Assembly (NCBI GenBank): GCA_036563805.1
Contig: DATCLS010000016.1
Location: 62,001-126,000, forward strand
Direction: 5' to 3'
DNA: 64,000 nt
Origin: DATCLS01 sp036563805
GTDB taxonomy: Bacteria; Actinomycetota; Acidimicrobiia; Acidimicrobiales; VFJN01
Shown: piece after piece, positions 33,864 through 43,506 of the stretch
Position numbering within the stretch: the stretch's first letter is position 1
Layout: every line of letters begins with the position of its first letter
Translations under genes and position numbers: made by a program
Notes under the pieces: model-generated
What the model saw: the letters and a program-made list of their open reading frames with translations, nothing else
What the model was told of the DNA's origin: nothing
Databases searched by the model: none

Positions 33864-35009
33864 TCACCCCTCGCGGCCCGGCGCGTTCGGGGCCTGCCGC
33901 AGCGCGGCCAGGCCCGGCAGGTCGCCCTGCTCCAGCAGCTCCAGCGACGCGCCGCCGCCGGTAGACACGTGGTCGACCCCCTCGTCGAGGCCGAACTGGG
34001 CCAGCGCCGCCGCGCTGTCGCCGCCGCCCACGACGGTGAAGCCCGGGGCGTCGGCCACCGCCTGGGCGACGGCCCGGGTCCCGGCCTCGAACCGCGGGTC
34101 CTCGAACACACCCATGGGCCCGTTCCAGAACACCGTGCGGGCCTCGGCGATGCGGTCGCCGAAGTCGGCGGCCGTGCCCGGGCCGACGTCGACGCCCATC
34201 CAACCGTCGGGCACCGACGTGCCGACCTGGCGCACCTCTCCCCCGGCCTCGGGCTTCATCAGCTCGCCGCCCGGCCCGAGGGCGGTCACGTCGGAGGGCA
34301 GGACGATCCGCCCGCCGGCCCGCTCGAGCAGGCCGCGGCACACGTCGACCATGTCGTCCTCGAGGAGGCTGGCGCCGACCGCGTTGCCCTGGGCGGCGAG
34401 GAACGTGAAGCACATCCCGCCGCCGATGAGCAGCTGGTCGGCGACGTCGAGCAGCGCCTCGATGACCTTGAGCTTGTCGCTCACCTTCGACCCGCCGAGC
34501 ACGGCGACGAACGGCCGCTTCGGGTTCGTGCGCAGGCCCGACAGGACCTCGACCTCGCGGGCCAGCAGCCGGCCGGCGGCCGACGGGAGCGTCCGCGGCG
34601 GGCCGACGATCGAGGCGTGGGCCCGGTGCGAGGCGCCGAAGGCGTCGTTCACGTAGGCGTCGAAGCCCTCGACCAGGCGGGCCACGAAGGCCGGGTCGTT
34701 GCTCTCCTCCCCCGGGTCGAACCGCAGGTTCTCGAGCAGCTCGACGCCCGGGGCCAGCTCCGCCAGCCGCTTGCGGACCGGTTCGACCGAGTAGCGGGGG
34801 TCGGGCTTGCCCTTGGGCCGGCCCAGGTGGGTGGCGGCCACCACCTGCGCCCCCTGCCCGCGCAGCCATTCCAGGGTCGGCAGCGCGGCGCGGATGCGCA
34901 GGTCGTCGGTGATCTCGCCGTCGCGGAGCGGGACGTTGAAGTCGGCGCGGACGAGGACCCGCCTCCCGTCGAGGGGAGGCAGGTCCTCCAGCGTGGGAAC
35001 GCCGGTCAT
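33864..35009 (-). CDS. pgk: Phosphoglycerate kinase
   Basis: A 381-residue glycolytic kinase that moves a phosphate from 1,3-bisphosphoglycerate to ADP. Motifs include VRADFNVPL, HLGRPKG, NDAFGASHRAHAS, LGGSKVSDKL and GGGDSAAAL. The length is slightly under the usual 390-400. It sits between gap (10 bp upstream) and tpiA on one operon. Confidence 0.98.
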   Translation of the reverse strand: MTGVPTLEDLPPLDGRRVLVRADFNVPLRDGEITDDLRIRAALPTLEWLRGQGAQVVAATHLGRPKGKPDPRYSVEPVRKRLAELAPGVELLENLRFDPGEESNDPAFVARLVEGFDAYVNDAFGASHRAHASIVGPPRTLPSAAGRLLAREVEVLSGLRTNPKRPFVAVLGGSKVSDKLKVIEALLDVADQLLIGGGMCFTFLAAQGNAVGASLLEDDMVDVCRGLLERAGGRIVLPSDVTALGPGGELMKPEAGGEVRQVGTSVPDGWMGVDVGPGTAADFGDRIAEARTVFWNGPMGVFEDPRFEAGTRAVAQAVADAPGFTVVGGGDSAAALAQFGLDEGVDHVSTGGGASLELLEQGDLPGLAALRQAPNAPGREG

Positions 35010-35019
35010 CGTGGCCGCG

Positions 35020-36033
<1,014 letters not shown>

Positions 36034-36144
36034 CTCGGAATGGCCCTCTCTCTACTCTCGTTGTCGGCGGATCGTGTCACGAACGTTGTCGCGAATGTCC
36101 CGGTCAGTGTGCATCTCAGCCTGCACGCTGGACGGACCCGGCCA

Positions 36145-37083
36145 CTATGACAGCCCAGAGCGGGGTGCCTGGGCCAGTGCTCCCAACGTGGCCGCCAAAC
36201 GCTCGCTGTCGTGCGCCAGACCGTGGGGCCGGGCGACGTCGGCCTCGACCACCCGCGCCTTCACGTCGCCCAGCGGCAACGCCCCCGGCTGGACCACGAC
36301 GACGTCGGGCTCGATGCCGTGGCGGTTGAGCGCGGCGACGTGGGCGGCCACGTCGTAGCCCCGCGTCTCGCTCGCCTCGGCCCGCAGGTTGCACACGTAC
36401 ACCCGCTGGCCCCGGGCCTCGGCCAGCGCTTGGCGGACGTCGTCCACGACCGCGGCGGCCAGCACCGACGTGTACAGCGAGCCGGGGCCGAGCACGATCT
36501 GGTCGGCGTCGCGCAGGGCCTCGATGGCGTCAGGCGGAGCCGGTGGCCGCTCCGGCACCACCCGGACCCGGTCGATGCCGGCGGTGTGCGACACGGCCAC
36601 CTGGCCCACGACCTCGCGCCCGCCGTCGCGGGTGCGGGCCCGCAGCTCGACGGGCTCGGCCGTGGCCGGGAGGACCCGGGCCTCGTCAGGGTCGAGGCCG
36701 AGCAGGCGGGCGGCCTCGTCGACGGCGGCGACGAAGTCGCCGGTCACCGAGGTCAGGGCGGCGAGCAGCAGGTTGCCCAGGGCGTGGCCCTCGACGTCGG
36801 TGCCGGCGAACCGGTACTCCAGCGCCTCGGCCAGCGGCCCGGGTGGCCGGTCGGCGCCCGACGCCATCGCCACCAGGCAATGGCGCAGATCGCCGGGGGC
36901 GGGCAGCGGCATGCCGCTGCGCAGGCGGCCGGTCGAGCCGCCGTCGTCGGCCGTCGACACGACGGCGGTCACCCGGCGGGCGTAGCGGCGGGCGGCCCGG
37001 ATGGTGGCGGCCAGCCCGTGGCCGCCCCCCACCGCCACCACGTGCAGCTTGTCGGGGTCCGCCGACCCAGCCTCTGTTGCCAT
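36145..37083 (-). CDS. yvcK: YvcK/CofD-like protein (gluconeogenesis factor)
   Basis: A 312-residue Rossmann-like protein of the CofD/YvcK family. The N-terminal motif is VVAVGGGHGLAATIRA, followed by VVSTADDGGSTGRLR and PAPGDLRHCLVAM. Later comes LGPGSLYTSVLAA. In Gram-positive bacteria YvcK binds UDP-sugars and links central carbon flux to cell-wall synthesis. The ATG at 37083 has GAGGGGA eight bases upstream; an in-frame GTG at 37128 overlaps the rapZ stop (GTGA) and would add 15 residues. The usual neighbour rapZ is directly upstream. Confidence 0.96.
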   Translation of the reverse strand: MATEAGSADPDKLHVVAVGGGHGLAATIRAARRYARRVTAVVSTADDGGSTGRLRSGMPLPAPGDLRHCLVAMASGADRPPGPLAEALEYRFAGTDVEGHALGNLLLAALTSVTGDFVAAVDEAARLLGLDPDEARVLPATAEPVELRARTRDGGREVVGQVAVSHTAGIDRVRVVPERPPAPPDAIEALRDADQIVLGPGSLYTSVLAAAVVDDVRQALAEARGQRVYVCNLRAEASETRGYDVAAHVAALNRHGIEPDVVVVQPGALPLGDVKARVVEADVARPHGLAHDSERLAATLGALAQAPRSGLS

Positions 37084-37124
37084 GCGCTCGTCCCCTCGCC
37101 GGCCACCGGTGGTGGCCGGGTACG

Positions 37125-37994
37125 TCACTTCTCGACGTCCCGGTGGAGCACCCCGGGGGCGTACCCGCGCCGCCGGAGCCGCCGAGCCACCTCCTCGGCG
37201 ATCGCCACCGAGCGATGCCGACCGCCGGTGCAGCCGAAGGCGATGGTGAGGTACGCCTTGCCCTCGGCCACGTAGGCGGGCAGCAGTTCACCGGCGAGAG
37301 CCTCGAGGTGGTCGAGGAACTCCGTGGCCGCCGGCTGCTCCAGAACGTAGTCCCGCACCGCGGGGTCGAGGCCCGTCAGCGGGCGCAGCTCGTCGACCCA
37401 GTGCGGGTTGGGCAGGAAGCGGCAGTCGAGGACCAGGTCGGCGTCGAGCGGCAGCCCGTGCTTGTAGCCGAACGAGAGCACCGTGATCTGCATGGGCGAC
37501 GCCCGCTCCGCGTCGCCGAACAGGGTCACGATGCGGTTGCGCAGCTCGTGGACGTTGAGGTCGCTCGTGTCGACCACCACGTCGGCCTCGGCCTTGACCG
37601 GCTCGAGCAGCTCGCGCTCGCGCTCGATCGCTGCGGCCAGGTGCTCGGACTCGGGCCCGCTGGACAGCGGGTGGCGGCGGCGGGACGACTCGTACCGGCG
37701 GACCAGCGTGTCGGTCGACGCCTCGAGGAACAGGATGCGGACCCGGCTGGCGGACGACCGCAGCCAGCTCAGCATCGGCAGGATCTCGTCCTGGTAGGCC
37801 CCGGTGCCGACGACCAGGGCGACCCGCCCGATCGACGAGCCCGGCGTCTGGGCCAGCTCGGCGACCTTGGGCACGAGCTCGGGCGGCAGGTTGTCGATGA
37901 CGAACCAGCCCAGGTCTTCGAGGTCGTCAGCGGCCATGCTGCGCCCTGCGCCCGACAGGCCGGTGATGACCACGAACTCGCTCACGACCACCAC
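37125..37994 (-). CDS. rapZ: RapZ/YvcJ-type nucleotide-binding protein
   Basis: A 289-residue P-loop protein. The Walker A motif is GLSGAGRS, with arginine (residue 18) in place of lysine, a change I recall in other actinobacterial members. LGWFVIDNLPPEL follows. The C-terminal domain has FGYKHGLPLDADLVLDCRFLPNP and AFGCTGGRHRSV, the family's conserved RNA- or ligand-binding half. RapZ controls glmS-regulating small RNA in enterobacteria; the actinobacterial role is less clear. It lies between a methyltransferase gene (82 bp) and yvcK. Confidence 0.96.
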   Translation of the reverse strand: MVVVSEFVVITGLSGAGRSMAADDLEDLGWFVIDNLPPELVPKVAELAQTPGSSIGRVALVVGTGAYQDEILPMLSWLRSSASRVRILFLEASTDTLVRRYESSRRRHPLSSGPESEHLAAAIERERELLEPVKAEADVVVDTSDLNVHELRNRIVTLFGDAERASPMQITVLSFGYKHGLPLDADLVLDCRFLPNPHWVDELRPLTGLDPAVRDYVLEQPAATEFLDHLEALAGELLPAYVAEGKAYLTIAFGCTGGRHRSVAIAEEVARRLRRRGYAPGVLHRDVEK

Positions 37995-38076
37995 AATTGT
38001 ACGGGCGGTCCCCCCTGTCGATTCCCGCCCCGTCGATCTCCGGCCGCCCCTGCGGGGCGGCGCCGGGTCAGCGGAG

Positions 38077-38898
38077 TCAGCGGAGCTTCTCGCTCCGCAG
38101 CAGCAGGAGGCGGGGGATGCTGGCGGCGCCCGCGTACTCGGGCGCCCGGGCCAGGAAGCCGGGTGGGGGCGCCGGCTCCTCCATGCGGGTGACGAGCAGG
38201 CCCCGGGCGGCCAGCGCGTTGACGTAGCGGCTCAGCGGCCGGTGGAAGAACGGCAGGCGGACGCCGGCGTCGACCTCCTCGTGGGTCACCGACTCGGGCA
38301 GGTAGGGCCCGACCCGCCAGTACTGCTCGGGTGGGTCGAGGATCTGGTCGTCGATCCAGCCGCTGCCCGGGGTCTGGAACAGCGGGTGGTTGGTGAACAG
38401 CACGAACCGGCCGCCGGGCGCCAGCACCCGGGCCACCTCGTCGAGGGCGGCGTCGAGGTCGGTCAGGTGCTCGAGCACCAGGCACGTGACCACGGCGTCG
38501 AAGGCGGCGGCCGGGAACGGCAGGCGCTCGGCCCGGCCCCGCACGTAGCCGGGGCCGCCGCCCCGGCGGGCGGCCGTGGCCAGCTGGGCGGCCGCCGGGT
38601 CGAGCCCGACCACCCGCTCGGCGCCGGCCTTGGCCACGGCCAAGCGGGCGATCTGGCCCTCGCCGCAGCCCAGGTCGAGGACGCGGCGGGCGCCGGCCAG
38701 CTCGTCGGCGGCCAGCGGCAGGATCTGCTCCTCGTACTCGACGTCGGCGCCCTCGGTGAACTCGGCCTGCCACCAGGCGGCGTGCGTCTCCCAGACGCCG
38801 AAGTCGCCCGGGTCGCCTGGTGCGCCGGGGCCGGCCGCGTCGGCGCCGGTGCCGGGTGCCCGCTCGCCGGGGCCGGACGACCCCGCCCGGCCGCTCAC
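38077..38898 (-). CDS. Class I SAM-dependent methyltransferase
   Basis: A 273-residue methyltransferase. SAM motif I is VLDLGCGEGQIARLA, the acidic residue follows in VVGLDPA, and the post-motif VLEHLTDLDAALDEVARVLAPGG is typical of the methyltransferase 11 family. FTNHPLFQTPGSGWIDD matches a subgroup that may act on small molecules or quinone-like substrates. The GTG start overlaps the uvrC stop (GTGA), so it is co-transcribed with uvrC. Substrate unknown. Confidence 0.9.
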   Translation of the reverse strand: MSGRAGSSGPGERAPGTGADAAGPGAPGDPGDFGVWETHAAWWQAEFTEGADVEYEEQILPLAADELAGARRVLDLGCGEGQIARLAVAKAGAERVVGLDPAAAQLATAARRGGGPGYVRGRAERLPFPAAAFDAVVTCLVLEHLTDLDAALDEVARVLAPGGRFVLFTNHPLFQTPGSGWIDDQILDPPEQYWRVGPYLPESVTHEEVDAGVRLPFFHRPLSRYVNALAARGLLVTRMEEPAPPPGFLARAPEYAGAASIPRLLLLRSEKLR

Positions 38899-40808
38899 CG
38901 GCGCCCCGCCGAGCCGGCCGAGCGCCCGGAGCGTCCCGTCGACGAGGCGACGGCCGGGCCGTGGACCTTGGCGTACACGGCGACGGCCACGTCGTCGGGC
39001 AGCCACGACAGCGCCTTCAGCTCCTCCAGCGACGCCCGCTTCACGCCGGCGACGCCGCCCAGCTCCTTGGTCAGGCGCTTCTTGCGGGCGGGCCCCAGGC
39101 CGGGGATGTCGTCGAGCACCGACTTGGTCATCCGCTTGCCGCGCAGCTGCCGGTGGTAGCTGACGGCGAACCGGTGGGACTCGTCGCGGATCCGTTGGAG
39201 TAGATAGAGCGCCTCGGACCCCCGGGGCAGCCGCACGGGGTCGGACCGATCCGGAAGGTAGACCTCCTCGAACCGCTTGGCCAGCGCCGCCACCGGGATC
39301 TCCTCGTCGAGGCCCAGATCCTCGAGCACGCGCACGGCGACGTTGAGCTGGCCCTTGCCGCCGTCGACCAGCAGCAGCTGGGGCGGGTACGAGAACTTGC
39401 CCGACCGCTCGCTGACCGGCAGCGCCCGCTCGTCGATGTAGGCCGACAGGCGGCGGGTGAGGACCTCCTCCATCGCCGCGAAGTCGTCGTTGCCGGGCAC
39501 CGACCGGACCTTGAACCTCCGGTAGTCGGACTTGCGGGGCAGCCCGTCCTCCATCACCACCATCGAGCCCACGTAGTCGGTGCCCTGGATGTGGCTCATG
39601 TCGTAGCACTCGATGCGCAGCGGGGCGTCTGGCAGCCCGAGGGCCTCCTGCAGCTCGTTGAGCGCCTTGGCCCGGGCGTTGTGGTCGCTGGCCCGCCGCA
39701 GCCGGTGGCGGGCGAACTCCTCGCTGGCGTTGCGGGTGACGGTCTCGTGCAGCTCGCGCTTGGCGCCCCGCCGCGGCACCCGCACCTCGACCCGGCTGCC
39801 CCGCAGGTGGGACAGCCACTCGCAGTACAGGTCGCCGTCGGACGGCTCGGTCGGCACCAGGATCGTGCGGGGGATGCCGAGCGGTGGATCGTCGTACAGC
39901 TCCTCGAGGATGTTGCCGACCAGCTCGCCGGGCCCCAGGTCCTCCACCTTGTCGACCACGAACCCCTTGCGGCCCACCACCCGGCCCTTGCGCACGTAGA
40001 AGACCTGGACGGCGGCCTCGAGGTCGTCCTCGGCGATGCCGATCACGTCGAGGTCCTCGTTGCGGTCGGCCACCATCTGCTGACGCTCGATGGCCTTGCG
40101 CACGCTGGCCAGCCGGTCGCGGATGCGGGCCGCCCGCTCGTACTCGAGGTTGTCGGCGGCCTCGCGCATCTGGCCCTCGAGGCGGTCGACGATCGTGTCG
40201 GTGTCGCCGTCGAGGAAGTCGAGGAGCTCGCGGGTGAGCCGGTCGTAGGTCTCCTTGTCGACCTCGCCCACGCACGGGCCCGAGCACTTCTCGATGTGGA
40301 ACAGCAGGCAGGGCCGGCCGAGGCGCTGGTGGCGGCGGAACTTGTTGTCGGAGCAGGTGCGCAGCGGGAACGTGCGCAACAGCAGGTCGAGCGTCTCGCG
40401 GATGGCGTAGGCGTGGCCGTAGGGGCCGAAGTAGCGGACGCCCTTGCGCTTGCGGCCCCGCATGACCGTGGGCCGCGGCCACTCGTCCTCCACCGTGACG
40501 GCCAGGAACGGGTAGCTCTTGTCGTCGCGCAGCCGGATGTTGAACCGGGGCCGGTGCTGCTTGATGAGGCTGTACTCGAGCATGAGCGCCTCGACCTCGT
40601 TGCGGACCTGGATCCACTCGACGGTCTCGGCGCTGTTGACCATGGCCGCGGTGCGGGCCGGCAGGCTGCGGGGGTCGACGAAGTAGTTGGACAGCCGCGC
40701 CCGCAGGTTGGCGGCCTTGCCGACGTAGATGACCCGGCCCTCGGCGTCCTTGAACTGGTAGGAGCCGGGGGCCTCGGGGATCGTGCCGGTCGGCGGGCGC
40801 TGCACCAC
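38895..40808 (-). CDS. uvrC: Excinuclease ABC subunit C
   Basis: A 637-residue nucleotide-excision-repair nuclease. Domains in order: the GIY-YIG nuclease (GSYQFKDAEGRVIYVGKA) for the 3' cut, a cysteine cluster region (CSDNKFRRHQRLGRPCLLFHIEKCSGPC), a UVR domain (LEYERAARIRDRL) that binds UvrB, the RNase-H-like endonuclease (ECYDMSHIQGTDYVGSMVV, LLLVDGGKGQL) for the 5' cut, and helix-hairpin-helix motifs (LDDIPGLGPARKKRL). The start is a GTG at 40808 or the next codon, also GTG. Its stop overlaps the methyltransferase start. Confidence 0.98.
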   Translation of the reverse strand: MVQRPPTGTIPEAPGSYQFKDAEGRVIYVGKAANLRARLSNYFVDPRSLPARTAAMVNSAETVEWIQVRNEVEALMLEYSLIKQHRPRFNIRLRDDKSYPFLAVTVEDEWPRPTVMRGRKRKGVRYFGPYGHAYAIRETLDLLLRTFPLRTCSDNKFRRHQRLGRPCLLFHIEKCSGPCVGEVDKETYDRLTRELLDFLDGDTDTIVDRLEGQMREAADNLEYERAARIRDRLASVRKAIERQQMVADRNEDLDVIGIAEDDLEAAVQVFYVRKGRVVGRKGFVVDKVEDLGPGELVGNILEELYDDPPLGIPRTILVPTEPSDGDLYCEWLSHLRGSRVEVRVPRRGAKRELHETVTRNASEEFARHRLRRASDHNARAKALNELQEALGLPDAPLRIECYDMSHIQGTDYVGSMVVMEDGLPRKSDYRRFKVRSVPGNDDFAAMEEVLTRRLSAYIDERALPVSERSGKFSYPPQLLLVDGGKGQLNVAVRVLEDLGLDEEIPVAALAKRFEEVYLPDRSDPVRLPRGSEALYLLQRIRDESHRFAVSYHRQLRGKRMTKSVLDDIPGLGPARKKRLTKELGGVAGVKRASLEELKALSWLPDDVAVAVYAKVHGPAVASSTGRSGRSAGSAGRR

Positions 40809-40839
40809 GGCCCCGAGGGTACCGACCCGATGTGACAGC

Positions 40840-41397
40840 TCAGGCCGGAGCCACGCCCGCGTCTCGGCTGGCCGCGGCGGCGTGCGCCAGCAGCTCGTCG
40901 ACGGACCACTGGTCGTCGGCGTGGACGCCGCGCTTGGCCGCGACGACCCGGCCGTCCGGCGCCACGAGGAAGTCGCCGGGCAGGCCCAGGCGGTCGCCCC
41001 CGGGCCGGGGCAGCGGCCGGCGCTCGCGCACCATCTCCCCCAGACTGCGCGCCACGCCCTTGACGATGGCCGGCCAGGCGCGGGGGTCGAGGACGGCCCG
41101 GGGCGACGACTCGACCCCGAACTCCCGGTACAGCCGCTTGCGGGGGTCGGCCACCACCGGGAACGGCAGGTGGGCGACGTGGGGCCGCAGGTCGTCGGCC
41201 GTCGAGTGGAACACCACCACCTCGCGGACGCCGGCGGCCGCGATCTCCTCGTGGCGGCGCGCGACCGACCGGAGGTGCAGGTTGCACACCGGACAGCCGG
41301 CGAACCGCCGGAACTGCAGGTGGACGAGGTGGTCGGGGTCCGGCATCGTGACCGGCTCGCCGGTCACCGCCTCCAGCTGCCGCGCGGGCACCTGCAT
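40840..41397 (-). CDS. Peroxiredoxin-like / AhpC-TSA family thioredoxin-fold protein
   Basis: A 185-residue thioredoxin-fold protein of the AhpC-TSA_2 (peroxiredoxin-like) type. The redox motif FAGCPVCNLHLRS has a CxxC pair; VVVFHSTADDLR and FPVVADPRKRLYREFGV follow the family layout. GDFLVAPDGRVV is the late strand. It probably reduces peroxides or acts as a thiol oxidoreductase in the cytoplasm. The ATG has a strong ribosome site (GAGGAGGAG). It is divergent from a TetR gene, and two operator-like sites lie between them, so it is probably repressed by that regulator. Confidence 0.88.
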   Translation of the reverse strand: MQVPARQLEAVTGEPVTMPDPDHLVHLQFRRFAGCPVCNLHLRSVARRHEEIAAAGVREVVVFHSTADDLRPHVAHLPFPVVADPRKRLYREFGVESSPRAVLDPRAWPAIVKGVARSLGEMVRERRPLPRPGGDRLGLPGDFLVAPDGRVVAAKRGVHADDQWSVDELLAHAAAASRDAGVAPA

Positions 41398-41417
41398 GGG
41401 CTCCTCCTCGGGTCGTT

Positions 41418-41434
41418 GGCGTACGTCGTACGCC
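41418..41434. promoter_or_regulatory. TetR-type operator 1
   Basis: GGCGTACGTCGTACGCC is a perfect 17-bp palindrome (8+1+8) in the 79-bp gap between the divergent peroxiredoxin-like and TetR genes. It is the likely binding site of the TetR protein. Confidence 0.7.
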
Positions 41435-41452
41435 CATGTTCGGCAGCCTATA

Positions 41453-41469
41453 GGCATACGCTGTACTCT
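41453..41469. promoter_or_regulatory. TetR-type operator 2
   Basis: GGCATACGCTGTACTCT resembles operator 1, with the same GGCrTACG half and a degenerate second half. It ends 7 bp before the TetR GTG, so binding here would block the TetR promoter. Confidence 0.6.
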
Positions 41470-41476
41470 CAACCCC

Positions 41477-42148
41477 GTGCCCCGCCCGAAGTCTTTGACC
41501 CCCGTCGCCGTGGCGGCCGCGGCGCTGGCGGTCGTGGAGCGCGGCGGCCTCGAGGCCCTGTCCATGCGGGCGGTGGCGGCCGAGCTCGGTATGGGGGCCA
41601 TGTCGCTGTACCGCTACGTGGAGGGGCGCGAGCAGCTGGAGGACCTCGTCGTCGACCTCGTCCTCGAGGCCGTCGACACCGACGTGTCGGCCGGGCCCTG
41701 GGAGGCGCGGGTGGCCGAGCTGGCCCAGCGCGCCTGGGCCGCCATCACGGCCCATCCGGCCGTGGTTCCGCTGCTGCTCACCCGCCGCCACACCACCGAG
41801 GCCTCGGTCCGCTGGGGCGAGGCGGTGCTGGCCGCCCTGGCCGACGGCGGCTTCGCCGGCACCGAGCGGGCGATCGCCTTCCGGACCGTCCTCAGCTACG
41901 TGGTCGGGGCCGTGCAGGTCGAGCACTTCGGGCCCCTGTCCGGCGCCGGGACCGAGGCGTTGGCCGCACTCCCCCGCGACCGCTTCCCGGTGCTGGCCGA
42001 CACCGCCGCCCACGCCCGGGCCATCCCGCCCGATCAGGAGTTCCGGCGGGGCCTCGCCGTCGTCCTCCGGGGCCTGGCCGATGTCGAGTTTCCGGGCGAT
42101 GACAAGAACGTTTCCCAAGGACGTCGCGAAATCCCGGCGGGTCCGTAG
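41477..42148 (+). CDS. TetR family transcriptional regulator
   Basis: A 223-residue repressor. The N-terminal helix-turn-helix has GGLEALSMRAVAAELGMGAMS and the YRYVEGREQL motif. The C-terminal domain is of the TetR_C type, ligand-binding and dimerising. The GTG start at 41477 lies 7 bp after an operator-like site and lacks a ribosome site, so the mRNA may be leaderless. It probably regulates itself and the divergent peroxiredoxin-like gene. The inducer is unknown. Confidence 0.9.
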   Translation: MPRPKSLTPVAVAAAALAVVERGGLEALSMRAVAAELGMGAMSLYRYVEGREQLEDLVVDLVLEAVDTDVSAGPWEARVAELAQRAWAAITAHPAVVPLLLTRRHTTEASVRWGEAVLAALADGGFAGTERAIAFRTVLSYVVGAVQVEHFGPLSGAGTEALAALPRDRFPVLADTAAHARAIPPDQEFRRGLAVVLRGLADVEFPGDDKNVSQGRREIPAGP

Positions 42149-42187
42149 ACTCTCCGGCAAGCCGGCCCGGAACTCCGGCTGCATATC

Positions 42188-42256
42188 TGACTCCGGGGAC
42201 GACATCCCCGTGGGTGAGGCGACCGGGCTGTCCCCACCGTCCACAAACCGGAGTCA
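42188..42256 (+). promoter_or_regulatory. Candidate structured 5' leader of nadA
   Basis: TGACTCCGG (42188-42196) and CCGGAGTCA (42248-42256) are 9-nt perfect complementary arms 51 nt apart. Within them are a hairpin GGGGA-CGACA-TCCCC (42195-42209, competing with the arm by two bases) and a stem GTGGG/CCCAC (42210-42214 with 42233-42237). The result resembles a three-way junction ending 20 bases before nadA. I do not recognise a known riboswitch class. Confidence 0.4.
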
Positions 42257-42276
42257 CCCTCGGGGAGGTTCACAAG

Positions 42277-43392
42277 ATGCTTCGGCTCCAGACCCCGCTC
42301 GCCGAGCGGTACACGGGGGCGTCCGCGGACGACCTCGAAACGTGGATCGGCGAGGCCAAGGCGGCGCTCGGCGACCGCCTGTTCATCCTCGGCCACCACT
42401 ACCAGCGCGACGAGATCATCCGGTGGGCCGATGCCCGCGGCGACTCGTTCCGGCTGTCGGTGCTCGCCCAGCAACGGCCCGATGCCGAGCTGATCGTGTT
42501 CTGCGGCGTGCACTTCATGGCGGAGTCGGCGGACATCCTGACCGGCGACCACCAGACCGTGATCCTGCCCGACCTCAACGCCGGGTGCTCGATGGCCGAC
42601 ATGGCCGACCTCGACGAGGTGGAGGAGGCCTGGGAGGCCCTCGGCGCCATCGTCGACGTCGACCGCGTGGTGCCGATCACGTACATGAACAGCTCGGCCG
42701 CCATCAAGGCGTTCGTCGGCCGCCACGGCGGCGCCGTGTGCACCTCGACCAACGCCCGGGCGGTCCTGGAGTGGGCCCTGGGGGCCGAGGGCCGCGGGCC
42801 GGGGCGGGGCGACAAGGTCCTGTTCTTCCCCGACCAGCACCTGGGCCGCAACACCGGCGTCGCCATGGGTTACGACCTGGCCGACATGCGGGTGTGGGAC
42901 CCGCGCCGCGACCTGGGCGGGCTCACCGAGGCCGACTGCAAGGACGCCACGTTCCTGCTGTGGAAGGGGCACTGCTCCATCCACCAGCGGTTCCGACCCG
43001 AGCACATCGAGGCCTTCCGGGCCGAGCACCCCGACGGCATCGTGGTCGTCCACCCCGAGTGCCCGCACGAGACGGTGAAGCTGGCCGACCAGGTCGGCTC
43101 GACCGACTACATCATCCGGGCGCTGGGCGAGGCCCCGGCGGGCGCCACCATCGCGGTCGGCACCGAGATCCACCTGGTGAACCGCCTGGCCCAGGAGCAC
43201 CCGGACAAGACCGTCGTGTCGCTCGACCCGCTGGTCTGCCCGTGCTCGACCATGAACCGCATCGACGAGCCCCACCTGGCCTGGGTGCTCGAGGAGCTGG
43301 TCGCCGGCCGGGTCGTGAACCGGATCGAGGTCGACCCCGAGACCGCCGAGTGGGCGCGCGTCGCCCTCCAGCGGATGCTCGACATCACGTAG
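42277..43392 (+). CDS. nadA: Quinolinate synthase
   Basis: A 371-residue iron-sulfur enzyme that condenses iminoaspartate with dihydroxyacetone phosphate to form quinolinate for NAD synthesis. The family motifs are LGHHYQRDEI, FCGVHFMAESADIL, LPDLNAGCSMAD, NSSAAIKAF, FFPDQHLGRNT and HPECPHE; cysteines in AGCSMAD, HPECPHE and CPCSTMNRID fit the cluster ligands. The ATG has GGGGAGG upstream. nadB and nadC, often neighbours, are not present. The leader may be structured. Confidence 0.97.
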   Translation: MLRLQTPLAERYTGASADDLETWIGEAKAALGDRLFILGHHYQRDEIIRWADARGDSFRLSVLAQQRPDAELIVFCGVHFMAESADILTGDHQTVILPDLNAGCSMADMADLDEVEEAWEALGAIVDVDRVVPITYMNSSAAIKAFVGRHGGAVCTSTNARAVLEWALGAEGRGPGRGDKVLFFPDQHLGRNTGVAMGYDLADMRVWDPRRDLGGLTEADCKDATFLLWKGHCSIHQRFRPEHIEAFRAEHPDGIVVVHPECPHETVKLADQVGSTDYIIRALGEAPAGATIAVGTEIHLVNRLAQEHPDKTVVSLDPLVCPCSTMNRIDEPHLAWVLEELVAGRVVNRIEVDPETAEWARVALQRMLDIT

Positions 43393-43425
43393 CGGCCCCG
43401 TCGGGCGCCGCGCAGCGGATCGGGG

Positions 43426-43458
43426 GCGGGCCGGCCGGCGCCGAGCGGGCCGGCCCGC
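43426..43458. terminator. Terminator between convergent nadA and GH65 genes
   Basis: GCGGGCCGGCC (43426-43436) pairs with GGCCGGCCCGC (43448-43458), an 11-bp perfect stem with an 11-nt loop, in the 114-bp convergent gap. No T run. Confidence 0.7.
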
Positions 43459-43506
43459 AACCTGGCGCGGGGTGCCGCCGCCGGACGGCGGTCGAATGGA
43501 ACGACC

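Noticed and set aside
42160..42256. Assignment of the nadA leader to a known riboswitch class (NAD+-I, TPP, ZTP, SAM types)
   Set aside because: None of the conserved core sequences I know for these classes is present.
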